A stretch of DNA of 64,000 bases from assembly GCA_965651265.1 (NCBI GenBank), contig CBFGRV010000011.1, positions 1-64,000 of the forward strand, read 5' to 3'. Origin of the DNA: CBFGRV01 sp965651265 (GTDB lineage: Bacteria; Bacteroidota; Rhodothermia; Rhodothermales; VXPQ01). The notes below the pieces were generated by a model. That model saw only the letters and a list, made by a program, of their open reading frames with translations. It was not told the DNA's origin and did not search any database. This document shows, piece after piece, positions 1 through 9,412 of the stretch. How positions within the stretch are numbered: the stretch's first letter is position 1; each line of letters opens with the position of its first letter. Both the position numbers and the translations under genes were made by a program.

Positions 1-38
1 GCCTGGACGGCCAGCGCAATGAGGAACGGAAGTGTCAT
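1..38 (-). CDS. Start of a leftward gene cut by the window edge (unidentified)
   Basis: An ATG on the minus strand at 38 opens a frame reading MTLPFLIALAVQ to the edge. The run of hydrophobic residues right after the start looks like a signal peptide or first membrane helix. It would be divergent from the phosphatidyltransferase gene. Only 12 codons are visible, so neither the function nor the reality of the gene can be settled here. Confidence 0.3.
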   Translation of the reverse strand, partial: MTLPFLIALAVQ

Positions 39-207
39 GTCTCATAAGGTCGCGAAATAATGGGTCCGTTGTGAAGCCTCGCATGGCTGAAAGGCCGATC
101 GCTGGCGAATAGCCGGTCATTCCGTTGAATTGCCGATGGAGCGGGCCGCGCGGCAAACCATTGGATGCATGATGCGTACTCGACCACGGACAATGCACAT
201 CCAATCC

Positions 208-864
208 ATGGCAGATCAACAGAGCGAACAAAAAGCCGAGCTTTCTCAGCTCCTGGGCCGGTTCTGGACGGTCGCGAATCTGCTCAGCGTGCTGCGTCTG
301 GTACTGGTCGTTCCGATTACCTACCTGATCCTCGTCGACGGCCCGCTGAGCTGGGTCTTCGGGCTCATCCTTCTGGCTCTGATGACGGACTGGTTCGATG
401 GACGTGTGGCGAGGTGGTCGAGGACCGTTTCGGAATGGGGCAAGGTACTGGACCCGCTGGCCGACAAAGTCGCCGGGGCTGCCGTCGTGCTGGCGCTCGT
501 CGTCCGCGGAGCCCTGCCGCTCTGGTTTCTCGGCGTGCTCATCGGACGGGATCTGATCATCGTCCTCGGAGGCGTGGTGCTGGCACGTCGAACCGGCCAG
601 GTGGTGATGAGTGTCTGGATGGGCAAGGTCGCCGTCACGGCTCTCGCCATCACGGTATTGGCTGCGCTGCTGCGTGCTGACGAGCCCGTGCTTGCCGCGT
701 GCCTCTGGATCACGACGGGGCTGCTACTCTATTCGTTCGTGCTCTACGCAGTTCGATTCGCGCGACTCATCCGTCGCGGCCCGGCGCCGGTCGTAGCAGA
801 GTCTGCTCCGGCCGTTCGGCATGATCCCGTACGCCGGAGCCAGAAAGCGGGTGAAGTCGGTTGA
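208..864 (+). CDS. CDP-alcohol phosphatidyltransferase (PgsA-like)
   Basis: Integral membrane enzyme that transfers a phosphatidyl group from CDP-diacylglycerol to an alcohol; in the PgsA branch this is glycerol-3-phosphate, the first step to phosphatidylglycerol and cardiolipin. Counting from the ATG at 208 (218 residues), the full family motif DxxDGxxARx8GxxxDxxxD is present: D61, D64, G65, A68, R69, G78, D82 and D86, followed by several hydrophobic helices. The frame is open upstream to a TTG at 130 and an ATG at 136, but that extension is basic and non-hydrophobic, so 208 is preferred. No Shine-Dalgarno is seen. The alcohol substrate cannot be read from the sequence; PgsA is the most likely assignment. 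It precedes ftsY by about 106 bases. Confidence 0.85.
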   Translation: MADQQSEQKAELSQLLGRFWTVANLLSVLRLVLVVPITYLILVDGPLSWVFGLILLALMTDWFDGRVARWSRTVSEWGKVLDPLADKVAGAAVVLALVVRGALPLWFLGVLIGRDLIIVLGGVVLARRTGQVVMSVWMGKVAVTALAITVLAALLRADEPVLAACLWITTGLLLYSFVLYAVRFARLIRRGPAPVVAESAPAVRHDPVRRSQKAGEVG

Positions 865-970
865 TGCATCATCATATCAGCTGACATATCGGTTTTTGCA
901 CCCTTATCCACGACAGAGCGTTTACGCTCGACTGGTGATCAACTCTCGATACGTGGTTTCCACTCGATAA

Positions 971-1924
971 ATGGGATTCTTCGACAGTTTCAAGACGCAG
1001 AAACAGGACCGCCTCGAAGAGGGCCTCGAGAAGACGCGCGACAGCTTCTTCGGGAAGCTGAACCGGGCGGTTCGCGGCAAAGACGTCGTCGATGATGAGG
1101 TTCTCGACGATCTCGAGGAGGCGCTCGTCACAAGCGACGTGGGCGTAAAGACGACGCTGCAAATAATCGATCGCGTCGAAGAGCGCGTGCGGCGCGACCG
1201 ATACGTCTCCACGACCGAACTCCAGGGTCTCATCCGCGACGAAATCGCGCGCCTCATGCTTGCGAGCGCCCCCGAGCACCCCGCCGATTTCGATGCGCCC
1301 CTTCCGAATCGCCCGCACATCATCATGGTGGTCGGGGTGAATGGCGTGGGCAAGACGACGACCATCGGCAAGATGGCCTACAATTACAAACAGGCGGGTA
1401 AGTCCGTGCTGCTCGGGGCCGCGGATACCTTTCGCGCCGCCGCCATCGAACAGCTGGAGATCTGGGCCGATCGGGCGGGGGTGCCGATCATCAAGCAGTC
1501 ACAGAGCGCCGACCCGGCCGCCGTGGCCTTCGATACCGTCGCGGCAGCCAGATCGCGCAATGTCGATGTGGCCATCATCGATACGGCGGGGCGCCTGCAC
1601 ACGCGCGGCGGGCTCATGGACGAGCTGTCGAAGATCAAGCGCGTGATGAGCAAGCAGATCGAAGATGCGCCCCACGAGGTCCTTCTCGTGCTCGATGCAT
1701 CCACGGGTCAGAACGCGATCCGGCAAGCCGAAGAGTTTACGCGCAGCGTCGAAGTGACCGGACTGGTTCTCACCAAACTCGACGGAACAGCCAAAGGGGG
1801 CATTGTGATTGGCATTTCCAACGAGTTCCAAATTCCTGTAAAATATATAGGAGTGGGAGAGAAGATCGACGATCTCCAGGTGTTCGATCGGCGTGCATTC
1901 GTCGATGCCCTTTTTACGGAGTAG
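971..1924 (+). CDS. ftsY: Signal recognition particle receptor FtsY
   Basis: SRP receptor GTPase: docks SRP-ribosome complexes at the inner membrane for co-translational insertion. The 317 residues carry the NG domain. An N-terminal helical bundle is followed by the P-loop GVNGVGKTT at 122-130, DTFRAAA at 152-158, DTAGR at 204-208 and TKLDGTAKGG at 268-277, all in the SRP-GTPase order. The acidic A domain of enterobacterial FtsY is absent; only a short amphipathic start (MGFFDSFK) precedes the N domain, which is usual outside the enterobacteria. The ATG at 971 directly opens this conserved start. A small hairpin (GAAAAC-GAC-GTTTTC, 1974-1988) lies about 50 bases past the stop. Confidence 0.97.
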   Translation: MGFFDSFKTQKQDRLEEGLEKTRDSFFGKLNRAVRGKDVVDDEVLDDLEEALVTSDVGVKTTLQIIDRVEERVRRDRYVSTTELQGLIRDEIARLMLASAPEHPADFDAPLPNRPHIIMVVGVNGVGKTTTIGKMAYNYKQAGKSVLLGAADTFRAAAIEQLEIWADRAGVPIIKQSQSADPAAVAFDTVAAARSRNVDVAIIDTAGRLHTRGGLMDELSKIKRVMSKQIEDAPHEVLLVLDASTGQNAIRQAEEFTRSVEVTGLVLTKLDGTAKGGIVIGISNEFQIPVKYIGVGEKIDDLQVFDRRAFVDALFTE

Positions 1925-1973
1925 CCGATATCCACTCGTGGGTGCAGACGGGCATCGTGGAGTTGCGTCCCCT

Positions 1974-1988
1974 GAAAACGACGTTTTC
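1974..1988 (+). terminator. Weak hairpin after ftsY
   Basis: Perfect 6-bp stem GAAAAC/GTTTTC with a 3-base loop, 49 bases past the ftsY stop. The stem is AT-rich and is followed by ccgcattt rather than a clean U-tract, so the terminator role is only tentative. The rest of the 260-base gap up to 2184 shows no convincing gene. Confidence 0.25.
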
Positions 1989-2184
1989 CGCATTTGCTAA
2001 TAGTACGGTCGGTTCAGAATCCCCGTAGGACGGTTCATGCTGGGATTTGTACGGTCCAATACGGCAGAGACTCAGGAGCACGTTACGTGATCGATATTAA
2101 ACAATGCGGTTCTGCGCAGATAGGATCACCGCGACATCACCCCACCCCGACACGGAGCATCATCAACAGTTCAGTGGAGGCAGT

Positions 2185-3537
2185 ATGATTCCTCACGACA
2201 AGATGACCGTCGTCCGCTGCATGACGAGGCTCCTTATCTGCTTCTGCATTGCCCTTTCGCTCACGCTCACGGCAGCCGCACAGTCCTCCCCCGATCTAGA
2301 GGTGGATGCCGTCACGGCGCGGTCCAGCGATGGGGAAACCCGCCTCGACGTCTATACGCGCGTGCCCTATTCCGCCCTTCACTTCATCTCGACGGGCAAT
2401 TCCTTCCAGGCCAAATACAGCGTAACCATAGAGCTTCATGAGCTCGATGGGCGTGAGAATGCCGGAAATCTGGTGCAGACCCGCATATTCGAGCAGACCG
2501 TGCAGGCGAGTGACTTCGCGGACACGCAAACCGACCATCTGTTCGATCGCACCATACAGTCCCTGGGCGTGGATCCCGGCGCCTACCTGCTCGAGTTCCA
2601 GATCGAGGACGACGTCTCGAAGCGGACGTTCGTGAAAGAGCTCGCCGTGAACGTGCGGGAAATGGACCGCCCACTGGCCATCAGCGATCTAATCCTTATC
2701 GATGCCTACGATCCGGAGGCGAATAGCATCACCCCGACGGTCAGCAATCGCATCGGCAGCGAACAGGATCACTTCAAGCTGTTTTACGAGATCTATTCGC
2801 GAGACGAACGGCCCGTAAATGTCACCAAGGAAGTCGTGCGAGTTCGCAAAAGCAGTGGACCGCCCTCGGTTAAATCGCTTCTCGGGATGGGTAGCAGAGA
2901 CGACGTTGCCGGCGCTGAACTGTCGTATCAGGAAACGACACCGCGCCGGCTGCGTGCCGGGCGGAACCAGTACGTGATCGAGATTCCGCTCCGTGATTTC
3001 CGCATGGGCGAATACGTCACGCGCATCAGCGTCATCGACGAAGACGGACGCGTGCTCGATCAGGCCGAAAAACCGATTAGCCTTCAGTGGACTGGCCTGG
3101 CCGACCACGTGCGCGATCTCGACGACGCCATCGCACAGCTCAGCTACATCGCCAAAAAGAAAGACGTCGACTACATCAAGGACGCCCCCAGCCAGCGTGA
3201 ACGTCTCCGCCGTTTCCGTGAGTTCTGGAGCCGCCGCGATCCCACCCCGGGCACCGAACGCAACGAGCGGATGGAGGAGTACTACTACCGGATAGCCTAC
3301 GCCAATCGGCAGTACGGCAACTTCGGTGAAGGATGGCGGACCGATCGCGGGCAGGTCATGGTCCTCTTTGGCGAACCCGATCACGTCGAGCGGCACCCCT
3401 ACAACTTCGAGGTGAAGCCGTACGAAGTGTGGTACTACTACCAACTGGGTCGTCGCTTCATCTTCATCGATGAAACGGGCGTCGGTGACTACCAGCTGCT
3501 CGTACCGTACTGGGACGAAAGAACCCGAATCCGCTGA
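2185..3537 (+). CDS. Secreted GWxTD-domain protein
   Basis: Protein of about 450 residues with an N-terminal signal peptide (hydrophobic stretch CFCIALSLTLTAAAQ) and a C-terminal GWxTD domain, seen here as EGWRTDRGQVMVLFGEPD followed by a Tyr-rich segment (YEVWYYY) and FIFIDETGVGDYQLL. The domain is named for its conserved motif and is known mainly from Bacteroidota and relatives; its biochemical role is not established. The start is placed at 2185 because a clear GGAGG lies at 2176-2180, 4 bases upstream, and the signal peptide follows; a longer frame from 2104 adds only non-hydrophobic residues. The gene ends in a terminator just before fmt. Confidence 0.85.
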   Translation: MIPHDKMTVVRCMTRLLICFCIALSLTLTAAAQSSPDLEVDAVTARSSDGETRLDVYTRVPYSALHFISTGNSFQAKYSVTIELHELDGRENAGNLVQTRIFEQTVQASDFADTQTDHLFDRTIQSLGVDPGAYLLEFQIEDDVSKRTFVKELAVNVREMDRPLAISDLILIDAYDPEANSITPTVSNRIGSEQDHFKLFYEIYSRDERPVNVTKEVVRVRKSSGPPSVKSLLGMGSRDDVAGAELSYQETTPRRLRAGRNQYVIEIPLRDFRMGEYVTRISVIDEDGRVLDQAEKPISLQWTGLADHVRDLDDAIAQLSYIAKKKDVDYIKDAPSQRERLRRFREFWSRRDPTPGTERNERMEEYYYRIAYANRQYGNFGEGWRTDRGQVMVLFGEPDHVERHPYNFEVKPYEVWYYYQLGRRFIFIDETGVGDYQLLVPYWDERTRIR

Positions 3538-3566
3538 CGATCCGGTAGCTGATTTTCCTTAAGATG

Positions 3567-3600
3567 GGGACGGGCCTGCGGGCTGCGTCCCTTTTCTTTT
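3567..3600 (+). terminator. Rho-independent terminator after the GWxTD gene
   Basis: GGGACG at 3567-3572 pairs with CGTCCC at 3586-3591, with a GC-rich loop, followed directly by TTTTCTTTT (3592-3600). It lies 29 bases past the GWxTD stop and 24 bases before the chosen fmt start. Confidence 0.75.
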
Positions 3601-3623
3601 CGTCGAAGATCTGGCGCCGATCG

Positions 3624-4553
3624 ATGCGAATCGTGTTCATGGGAACTCCGGATTTTGCCGTGCCCTCACTCGAGCGGCTCGTCGAAAGCGGCTACAAACC
3701 CGTTGCAGTCGTTACGGGGCCCGACAAGGCGCGCGGCCGTGGCCGGCAGGTATCGCCCACGCCCGTAAAAGTCGCCGCACAGCGACTGGGTATCGATAGG
3801 ATCATTCAGCCGGAGTCCGTCAAGGATCCGACTTTCGCCGACGAGATTCGGCAACTCGAGCCGGACGTGATCGTCGTCGTGGCCTTCCGCATTCTGCCGC
3901 CGGCGGTATTCGAAGCGGCGCGACTCGCGGCCTTCAACCTGCACGGCTCGCTGCTTCCACGATATCGCGGCGCCGCGCCGATCAACCACGCCATCATGCA
4001 GGGTGAATCGGAGACCGGCGTTACCACCTTTCTTTTGCGATCAGCGGTCGACACCGGGGACATCATCCTGCAGAAGAAGATGTCCATTGGCCCGAATGAA
4101 ACGGCCGGCGAAGTCCACGACCGTATGATGCACCTCGGGGCAGAGGCCGTGCTCGAGACCGTCCGCCGCATCGAAGCCGGATCGATCGAGGCCATCCCGC
4201 AGGATGACTCGGTGGCAACGCCGGCGCCCAAGATCCACCGCGAAGATTGCCGCATTCGCTGGGACCGGCCTGCGCAACAAGTCCATAACCAGATCCGCGG
4301 CCTTTCACCGCATCCTGGCGCATGGACCATGCATGGCGAGAATATGCTCAAAGTCTACCGGAGCCGCATTGCGGAGCAACCAGAGAGAGCCGGCACCCCG
4401 GGGCAGGTCATCCAGGCCGACGAGCGGCTTGTCGTTGCCTGCGGCACCGGAGCAATCGAACTGATCGACATCCAGCAGGAGGGAAAAAGGCGTTTACACG
4501 CTGAGGAATTTTTGCGCGGCTACGCCATCAATCCGGGTGACGTGCTCACGTGA
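3624..4553 (+). CDS. fmt: Methionyl-tRNA formyltransferase
   Basis: Transfers a formyl group from 10-formyl-tetrahydrofolate to Met-tRNA(fMet) for initiation. From the ATG at 3624 (MRIVFMGTPDFAVPSLERL) the protein has 310 residues, the normal length. The catalytic triad region is intact: N105 and H107 in FNLHGSLLPRYRGAAP, and the Asp in AVDTGD (about 143), followed by the C-terminal tRNA-binding domain. An upstream in-frame ATG at 3564 falls inside the terminator hairpin and is rejected. The usual partner def is not adjacent. The 3' end overlaps the convergent RND transporter gene by 34 bases. Confidence 0.96.
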   Translation: MRIVFMGTPDFAVPSLERLVESGYKPVAVVTGPDKARGRGRQVSPTPVKVAAQRLGIDRIIQPESVKDPTFADEIRQLEPDVIVVVAFRILPPAVFEAARLAAFNLHGSLLPRYRGAAPINHAIMQGESETGVTTFLLRSAVDTGDIILQKKMSIGPNETAGEVHDRMMHLGAEAVLETVRRIEAGSIEAIPQDDSVATPAPKIHREDCRIRWDRPAQQVHNQIRGLSPHPGAWTMHGENMLKVYRSRIAEQPERAGTPGQVIQADERLVVACGTGAIELIDIQQEGKRRLHAEEFLRGYAINPGDVLT

Positions 4554-6865
4554 CCCTCAACCGTCTCACTGCGTCGGAAGTGCTCCACCGGGCCGAAGCG
4601 GTAGAGCAGCGCGGGCGTCAACAGCAGATTCGAGACTAGCGCCACGAACAGGGTCAGCGCCGTCAACGCCCCCATGGTAACCGTCCCACCGAAGCCGGAA
4701 AGTGTGAAGACCAGGAAGCCGCTTACGAGGATGAGCGAACTGAACAAAATGGACTTCCCGGTCTGTTGCAACGTCAGGCGAATCGCCTCGTCTCGCGGAC
4801 GCCCCTCATCTCGATGAATGCGGTACTTGGCGAGGAAGTGGATGGAATCGTCGACGGCGATGCCAAAGGCAAGTGAGAAGATGAGCGCGGTCGAAGGCTT
4901 CAGCGTGATCTGAAAGAATCCCATCGCCCCACCCACTACGAGCAGCGGGATGACGTTGGGGACGAGACTGATCATGGTGAGCGTGCGTGACCGGAAAAGA
5001 AGCGCCATCAGGATGGCGATGATTACCAGTGCAACGGCCAGCGAAACAACAAGGTTTTTGACCAGGCTCTCGCCCGATCGCGTCGACATCACGGCCGTGC
5101 CCGTGACCGTCACGTCGTACTCATCGCCCTGAAAGGTGCTGCGCGCGAGAGCAGCCACGGTGTCTGCCAGCGCGTTCATGCGCTCCGTTCCGATGTCGCG
5201 CACGCCGAGAAAGATGCGAGCCCGAGTGAACGTCGAATCGACCAAAAGGGGCAGCTGGCTCATGATGGTAGTGTCCGGCGCGTCCCCGATGAACCGGCCC
5301 AGCGCATTCTGAAGGAAGGGCAATTCGTAGCTCGACGGCAGTCGATAAGCCCTCGGGTGGCCTCCGAAATAGGCCTGATTCCCCATCTTCACGAGATCGA
5401 CGGGCGAGAGTGACATTCCCACCGGGTCGAAGGCGCTGACGAGATCTTGCAGTCGCTCGAGCTGTCGCATGGATCCGAGCGTCCTGAAACGGCCTTCTCG
5501 ATCCGATTCGATGACCACCTCCATCGGCAAGACACCCCCAAACTCCTCCTCGAATATGGCAAGATCTCGCCGCAGCGGATCGTCCTCATAGAAATCAGAG
5601 AAAACGAAAATGTCCGTCGAGATTCGGAAGGCGCCTATCGTGCCGATCGCGATGAGGACCACCGCTCCCGCCAGGAAGAACGCATTGTGGTGCCGAATGA
5701 ATTGCGACAGGGCATCGAAGAATCGCGCGAATCGGTCGTGCGTGGCCAGCGCCATCGTACGCGGGCTGGGTGGACGAAGCCGTACGTAGGCCAGCGGAAT
5801 GAGAGTGATCGCGAGGATGTACAGCATCATGATACCCGCTGCGGCAAATATGCCGAATCCAATCAGCAGGTGGTTCCGCGAGAGCACTAGAACGGCGAAA
5901 CCGACGGCGGTGGTGAGACAGGCGAGAAACGTCGCCAGTCCAACCGTCTTTACGGTCTCGATGATGGCGGCCCGCCGATTCCCGAGTCTCTGGAATTGAT
6001 CCAGGAATTTGGTGATCAGATGGATGCACGTCGCCATCCCGATGATCACCAGCAGAGCCGGAAGTACCGACGTAACAATGTTCAGCTTCTGGCCGAACAA
6101 CGCCATCAAGCCGAAGGTCCACACGATGGTGAAAGAAACGATTATCGTCGGCAGCAAGATGGCGCGCCACGAACGAAACGTCACGAAGAGAAACAGTAGC
6201 GACACGAGCAGCGAGAGCACCGTGAAGACTGGTGCTTCCCGTGTGACCCGCTGCGCATAACTCGTCCGAAGAAATGGAAATCCGGCAAGCGCAGCATCTC
6301 CGGGAAGTTCCTCGGAGAGCGCGGCGATCCGCTCGACGAGATCGATGCGCTCCGGAGTTGCGTTGAAAACCGGATCGATGCGGACCATCATGACCGTCGC
6401 GTCGTGATCCGTGGAGACGAGCAGCCCCTCCAGAAACGGCTGTCGCTTCAGTCGCTCGCGGAGCTCGTCTTCCGGGAGATCCGCATCGTAGACCGGCGCC
6501 GAAATCAACTCGCCGCCACTACGAACGAGGTGCGGTACGTTTGCGAGACTGAGGACGTTTTCGACGCCCTCCATCTCCTCGATACTTCGGCTTAGGGAGT
6601 CGAGCCCCTGGAGGAATGATGGAGAAAAGACATCTGTGTCGTGGAAGACGACGTAGAGGATCGTCTCGCTTCGACCGAAGATCCGGCCGACTTCCCGAAA
6701 CTCCTGCACGAACTCCTCCTCATCCGAGACGAAGCTACCGGCCGTGTGATCGGTCTCCAGCCGGAGTGTGGCCGCGCCAAACGCAATCGTGAGCCCTGCC
6801 ACTGCTGCCAGGATGGAACGTGGATGGGCCAGGATCCACAATGCCGAACGAGACCACACAGACAT
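4520..6865 (-). CDS. RND superfamily exporter, MMPL/HAE3 type
   Basis: Inner-membrane proton-driven exporter of 781 residues with the duplicated RND plan: a helix at about 10-32, a periplasmic domain (about 35-205), a helix bundle (about 210-365), a second periplasmic domain, and a final bundle (about 610-755). The second half has GIAVDDSIHF at 668-677 with the proton-relay Asp pair. The equivalent site of the first half reads IGMATCIHL (275-283), where the acidic residue is replaced. Proteins of this type export lipids, hopanoids or other amphiphiles; the substrate here is unknown. No membrane-fusion or outer-membrane partner gene is adjacent. It is divergent from the galactokinase-like gene across 186 bases. 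Confidence 0.88.
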   Translation of the reverse strand: MSVWSRSALWILAHPRSILAAVAGLTIAFGAATLRLETDHTAGSFVSDEEEFVQEFREVGRIFGRSETILYVVFHDTDVFSPSFLQGLDSLSRSIEEMEGVENVLSLANVPHLVRSGGELISAPVYDADLPEDELRERLKRQPFLEGLLVSTDHDATVMMVRIDPVFNATPERIDLVERIAALSEELPGDAALAGFPFLRTSYAQRVTREAPVFTVLSLLVSLLFLFVTFRSWRAILLPTIIVSFTIVWTFGLMALFGQKLNIVTSVLPALLVIIGMATCIHLITKFLDQFQRLGNRRAAIIETVKTVGLATFLACLTTAVGFAVLVLSRNHLLIGFGIFAAAGIMMLYILAITLIPLAYVRLRPPSPRTMALATHDRFARFFDALSQFIRHHNAFFLAGAVVLIAIGTIGAFRISTDIFVFSDFYEDDPLRRDLAIFEEEFGGVLPMEVVIESDREGRFRTLGSMRQLERLQDLVSAFDPVGMSLSPVDLVKMGNQAYFGGHPRAYRLPSSYELPFLQNALGRFIGDAPDTTIMSQLPLLVDSTFTRARIFLGVRDIGTERMNALADTVAALARSTFQGDEYDVTVTGTAVMSTRSGESLVKNLVVSLAVALVIIAILMALLFRSRTLTMISLVPNVIPLLVVGGAMGFFQITLKPSTALIFSLAFGIAVDDSIHFLAKYRIHRDEGRPRDEAIRLTLQQTGKSILFSSLILVSGFLVFTLSGFGGTVTMGALTALTLFVALVSNLLLTPALLYRFGPVEHFRRSETVEGHVSTSPGLMA

Positions 6866-7051
6866 GCTTGTCAGTCGTCAGCGCTTCAGGATTGGGGGAG
6901 CGACGGGCAAACGAGATGGGCACTACGAACCGGAATATACGCCGGGGCGTACACTATCACGCCGCTTGACGCCGTTGCATCACTGCGTGCAAGCGTTTAG
7001 ACTAGCCATCTTCGTCCTGGCAGGCGGTTCCAGCATGCGGTTCGGTCCTTT

Positions 7052-8287
7052 ATGCCCCAAGACTTAATTCGCGATCGTGCGGGCGCCGCGCCCTACGTGC
7101 GACCGTTTCTTGATGCACTGGATCGGATGCAGGACCGGCGGACGGTGCACCCCGAGCAGCTTGCCGAGCACGCCCGGTCACTGCTGATCGAGACATTTGG
7201 TGCTGCCGGAGAGCGCCCCGACGCTGCCTTTTCGCACGGGGGTACGGGCCTGATCGGCGATCACACGCACTATTTCGACGGTTTTGCGCTCCTCAGCACG
7301 CTCCCGATGGGCGCCGCCGTCGCTCTCCGGGCGAACCCGGCCGATCAATCGAGCATCATCTTCGAGGGAGGCGGAGAGGCCACGACATTCGACCTCTCGC
7401 AGGGTCCGCCGCAGGATGTCCCGATCTGGATTCGACTGACGGCCGACGTGGTGCGCCACCTCGCGGCTCCCGGCCAGCAGATTGAAGCGGCCGCCGTTTC
7501 GTCGGTGCCGGCCTCCTGCGTCGATGCTTACGTCAGCTCACTTGCGGTGGCCGCTGCCCGGGCCTGCCAATCCGTTTTTGCACGAAGTGACGGCCGCTCG
7601 GAATTGGAGACGCTGGTTCGCGGCGTCATCTCCGAGGATCTGGACGTACCTTTCGGCATCGCGCACGTCGTTGCGGCGGAGTCGGCCCAGCCGGAAAGCT
7701 TCTCATTGGTCGACGCCCGCACGCGGGAACGCCTTCCGGTAGATGCCCCTTCCCGCGACGTGGTTGGATGGGGCCTCATTGACGTGGGAATGGGCTTGCT
7801 GCGTGAATCGGCATTTCACAGCGAACGTGCAGAGCAAGCCGATGAGGCGACATCCATCCTGAAGAAGAAAGGATTCTCAACGCTGACTTCCCTGCGAGAG
7901 CTCGAGCATCGCGACCTGCACCGTGCGCTCGAGATGTTGCCACGGAAACTGCGTCCCATCGTCCGACATCTCGTCACCGAGAACCGGCGTGTGCAGAAAC
8001 TGGTCGTCGCCGTGCGTCGTAGGGACTGGCAGATGTTCGGCGCCCTCCTGCTGATGTCGCACGCGTCGCACCAGAAAGACTGGGACGGCACGAACGCGAT
8101 GGTGGACCTCGTCGTTCGCGAGGCCGAAACGATGAGCCTCGAAGGCATGTATGGCGCCTGCATGACGGGCCGCGGCGGCTGTGTCCTCGTCGTGGGTCAG
8201 CCGTTCATCGTGCCCAGGTGCCTCGACCGCGCACAGGAAGCACTCCGCGAGCAATTCGAGATCGATGCCGATGTGATGCTGCTCTGA
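7052..8287 (+). CDS. Galactokinase-family (GHMP) protein with degenerate active site
   Basis: A 411-residue protein aligning by motif order with galactokinases. The GRxNLIGEHTDY motif appears as GGTGLIGDHTHYFDG (63-77), the phosphate loop PxGxGLSSSA appears as VPASCVDAYVSSLAVA (about 152-167), and the C-terminal MTGGGFGGC loop appears as MTGRGGCVLVV. The essential residues are altered: Arg of GRxN is G64, the galactose-contacting Glu and Asp are D70 and H73, the glycine/serine phosphate loop is lost, and the catalytic Asp of the MDQ motif is missing (FGIAHVVAAES, 201-211). The fold is probably kept but kinase activity is doubtful. No other Leloir-pathway gene is nearby; moxR follows by 69 bases. 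A sensor or regulatory role is possible but unproven. Confidence 0.72.
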   Translation: MPQDLIRDRAGAAPYVRPFLDALDRMQDRRTVHPEQLAEHARSLLIETFGAAGERPDAAFSHGGTGLIGDHTHYFDGFALLSTLPMGAAVALRANPADQSSIIFEGGGEATTFDLSQGPPQDVPIWIRLTADVVRHLAAPGQQIEAAAVSSVPASCVDAYVSSLAVAAARACQSVFARSDGRSELETLVRGVISEDLDVPFGIAHVVAAESAQPESFSLVDARTRERLPVDAPSRDVVGWGLIDVGMGLLRESAFHSERAEQADEATSILKKKGFSTLTSLRELEHRDLHRALEMLPRKLRPIVRHLVTENRRVQKLVVAVRRRDWQMFGALLLMSHASHQKDWDGTNAMVDLVVREAETMSLEGMYGACMTGRGGCVLVVGQPFIVPRCLDRAQEALREQFEIDADVMLL

Positions 8288-8356
8288 CCGGCACGTTTCA
8301 TGCACGACCCGGCCGTCGCCATTCTTAACCTTCTCCGCAGTTAACCCTCATTCCGG

Positions 8357-9358
<1,002 letters not shown>

Positions 9359-9412
9359 TCGGCTGCGACTCCTGATCCATAGGCATCATCTCGACGCAAC
9401 ACCCTCAGACCC

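Noticed and set aside
1994..2188. 64-codon frame between ftsY and the GWxTD gene
   Set aside because: It overlaps the Shine-Dalgarno region of the next gene, has no homology and no start signal.
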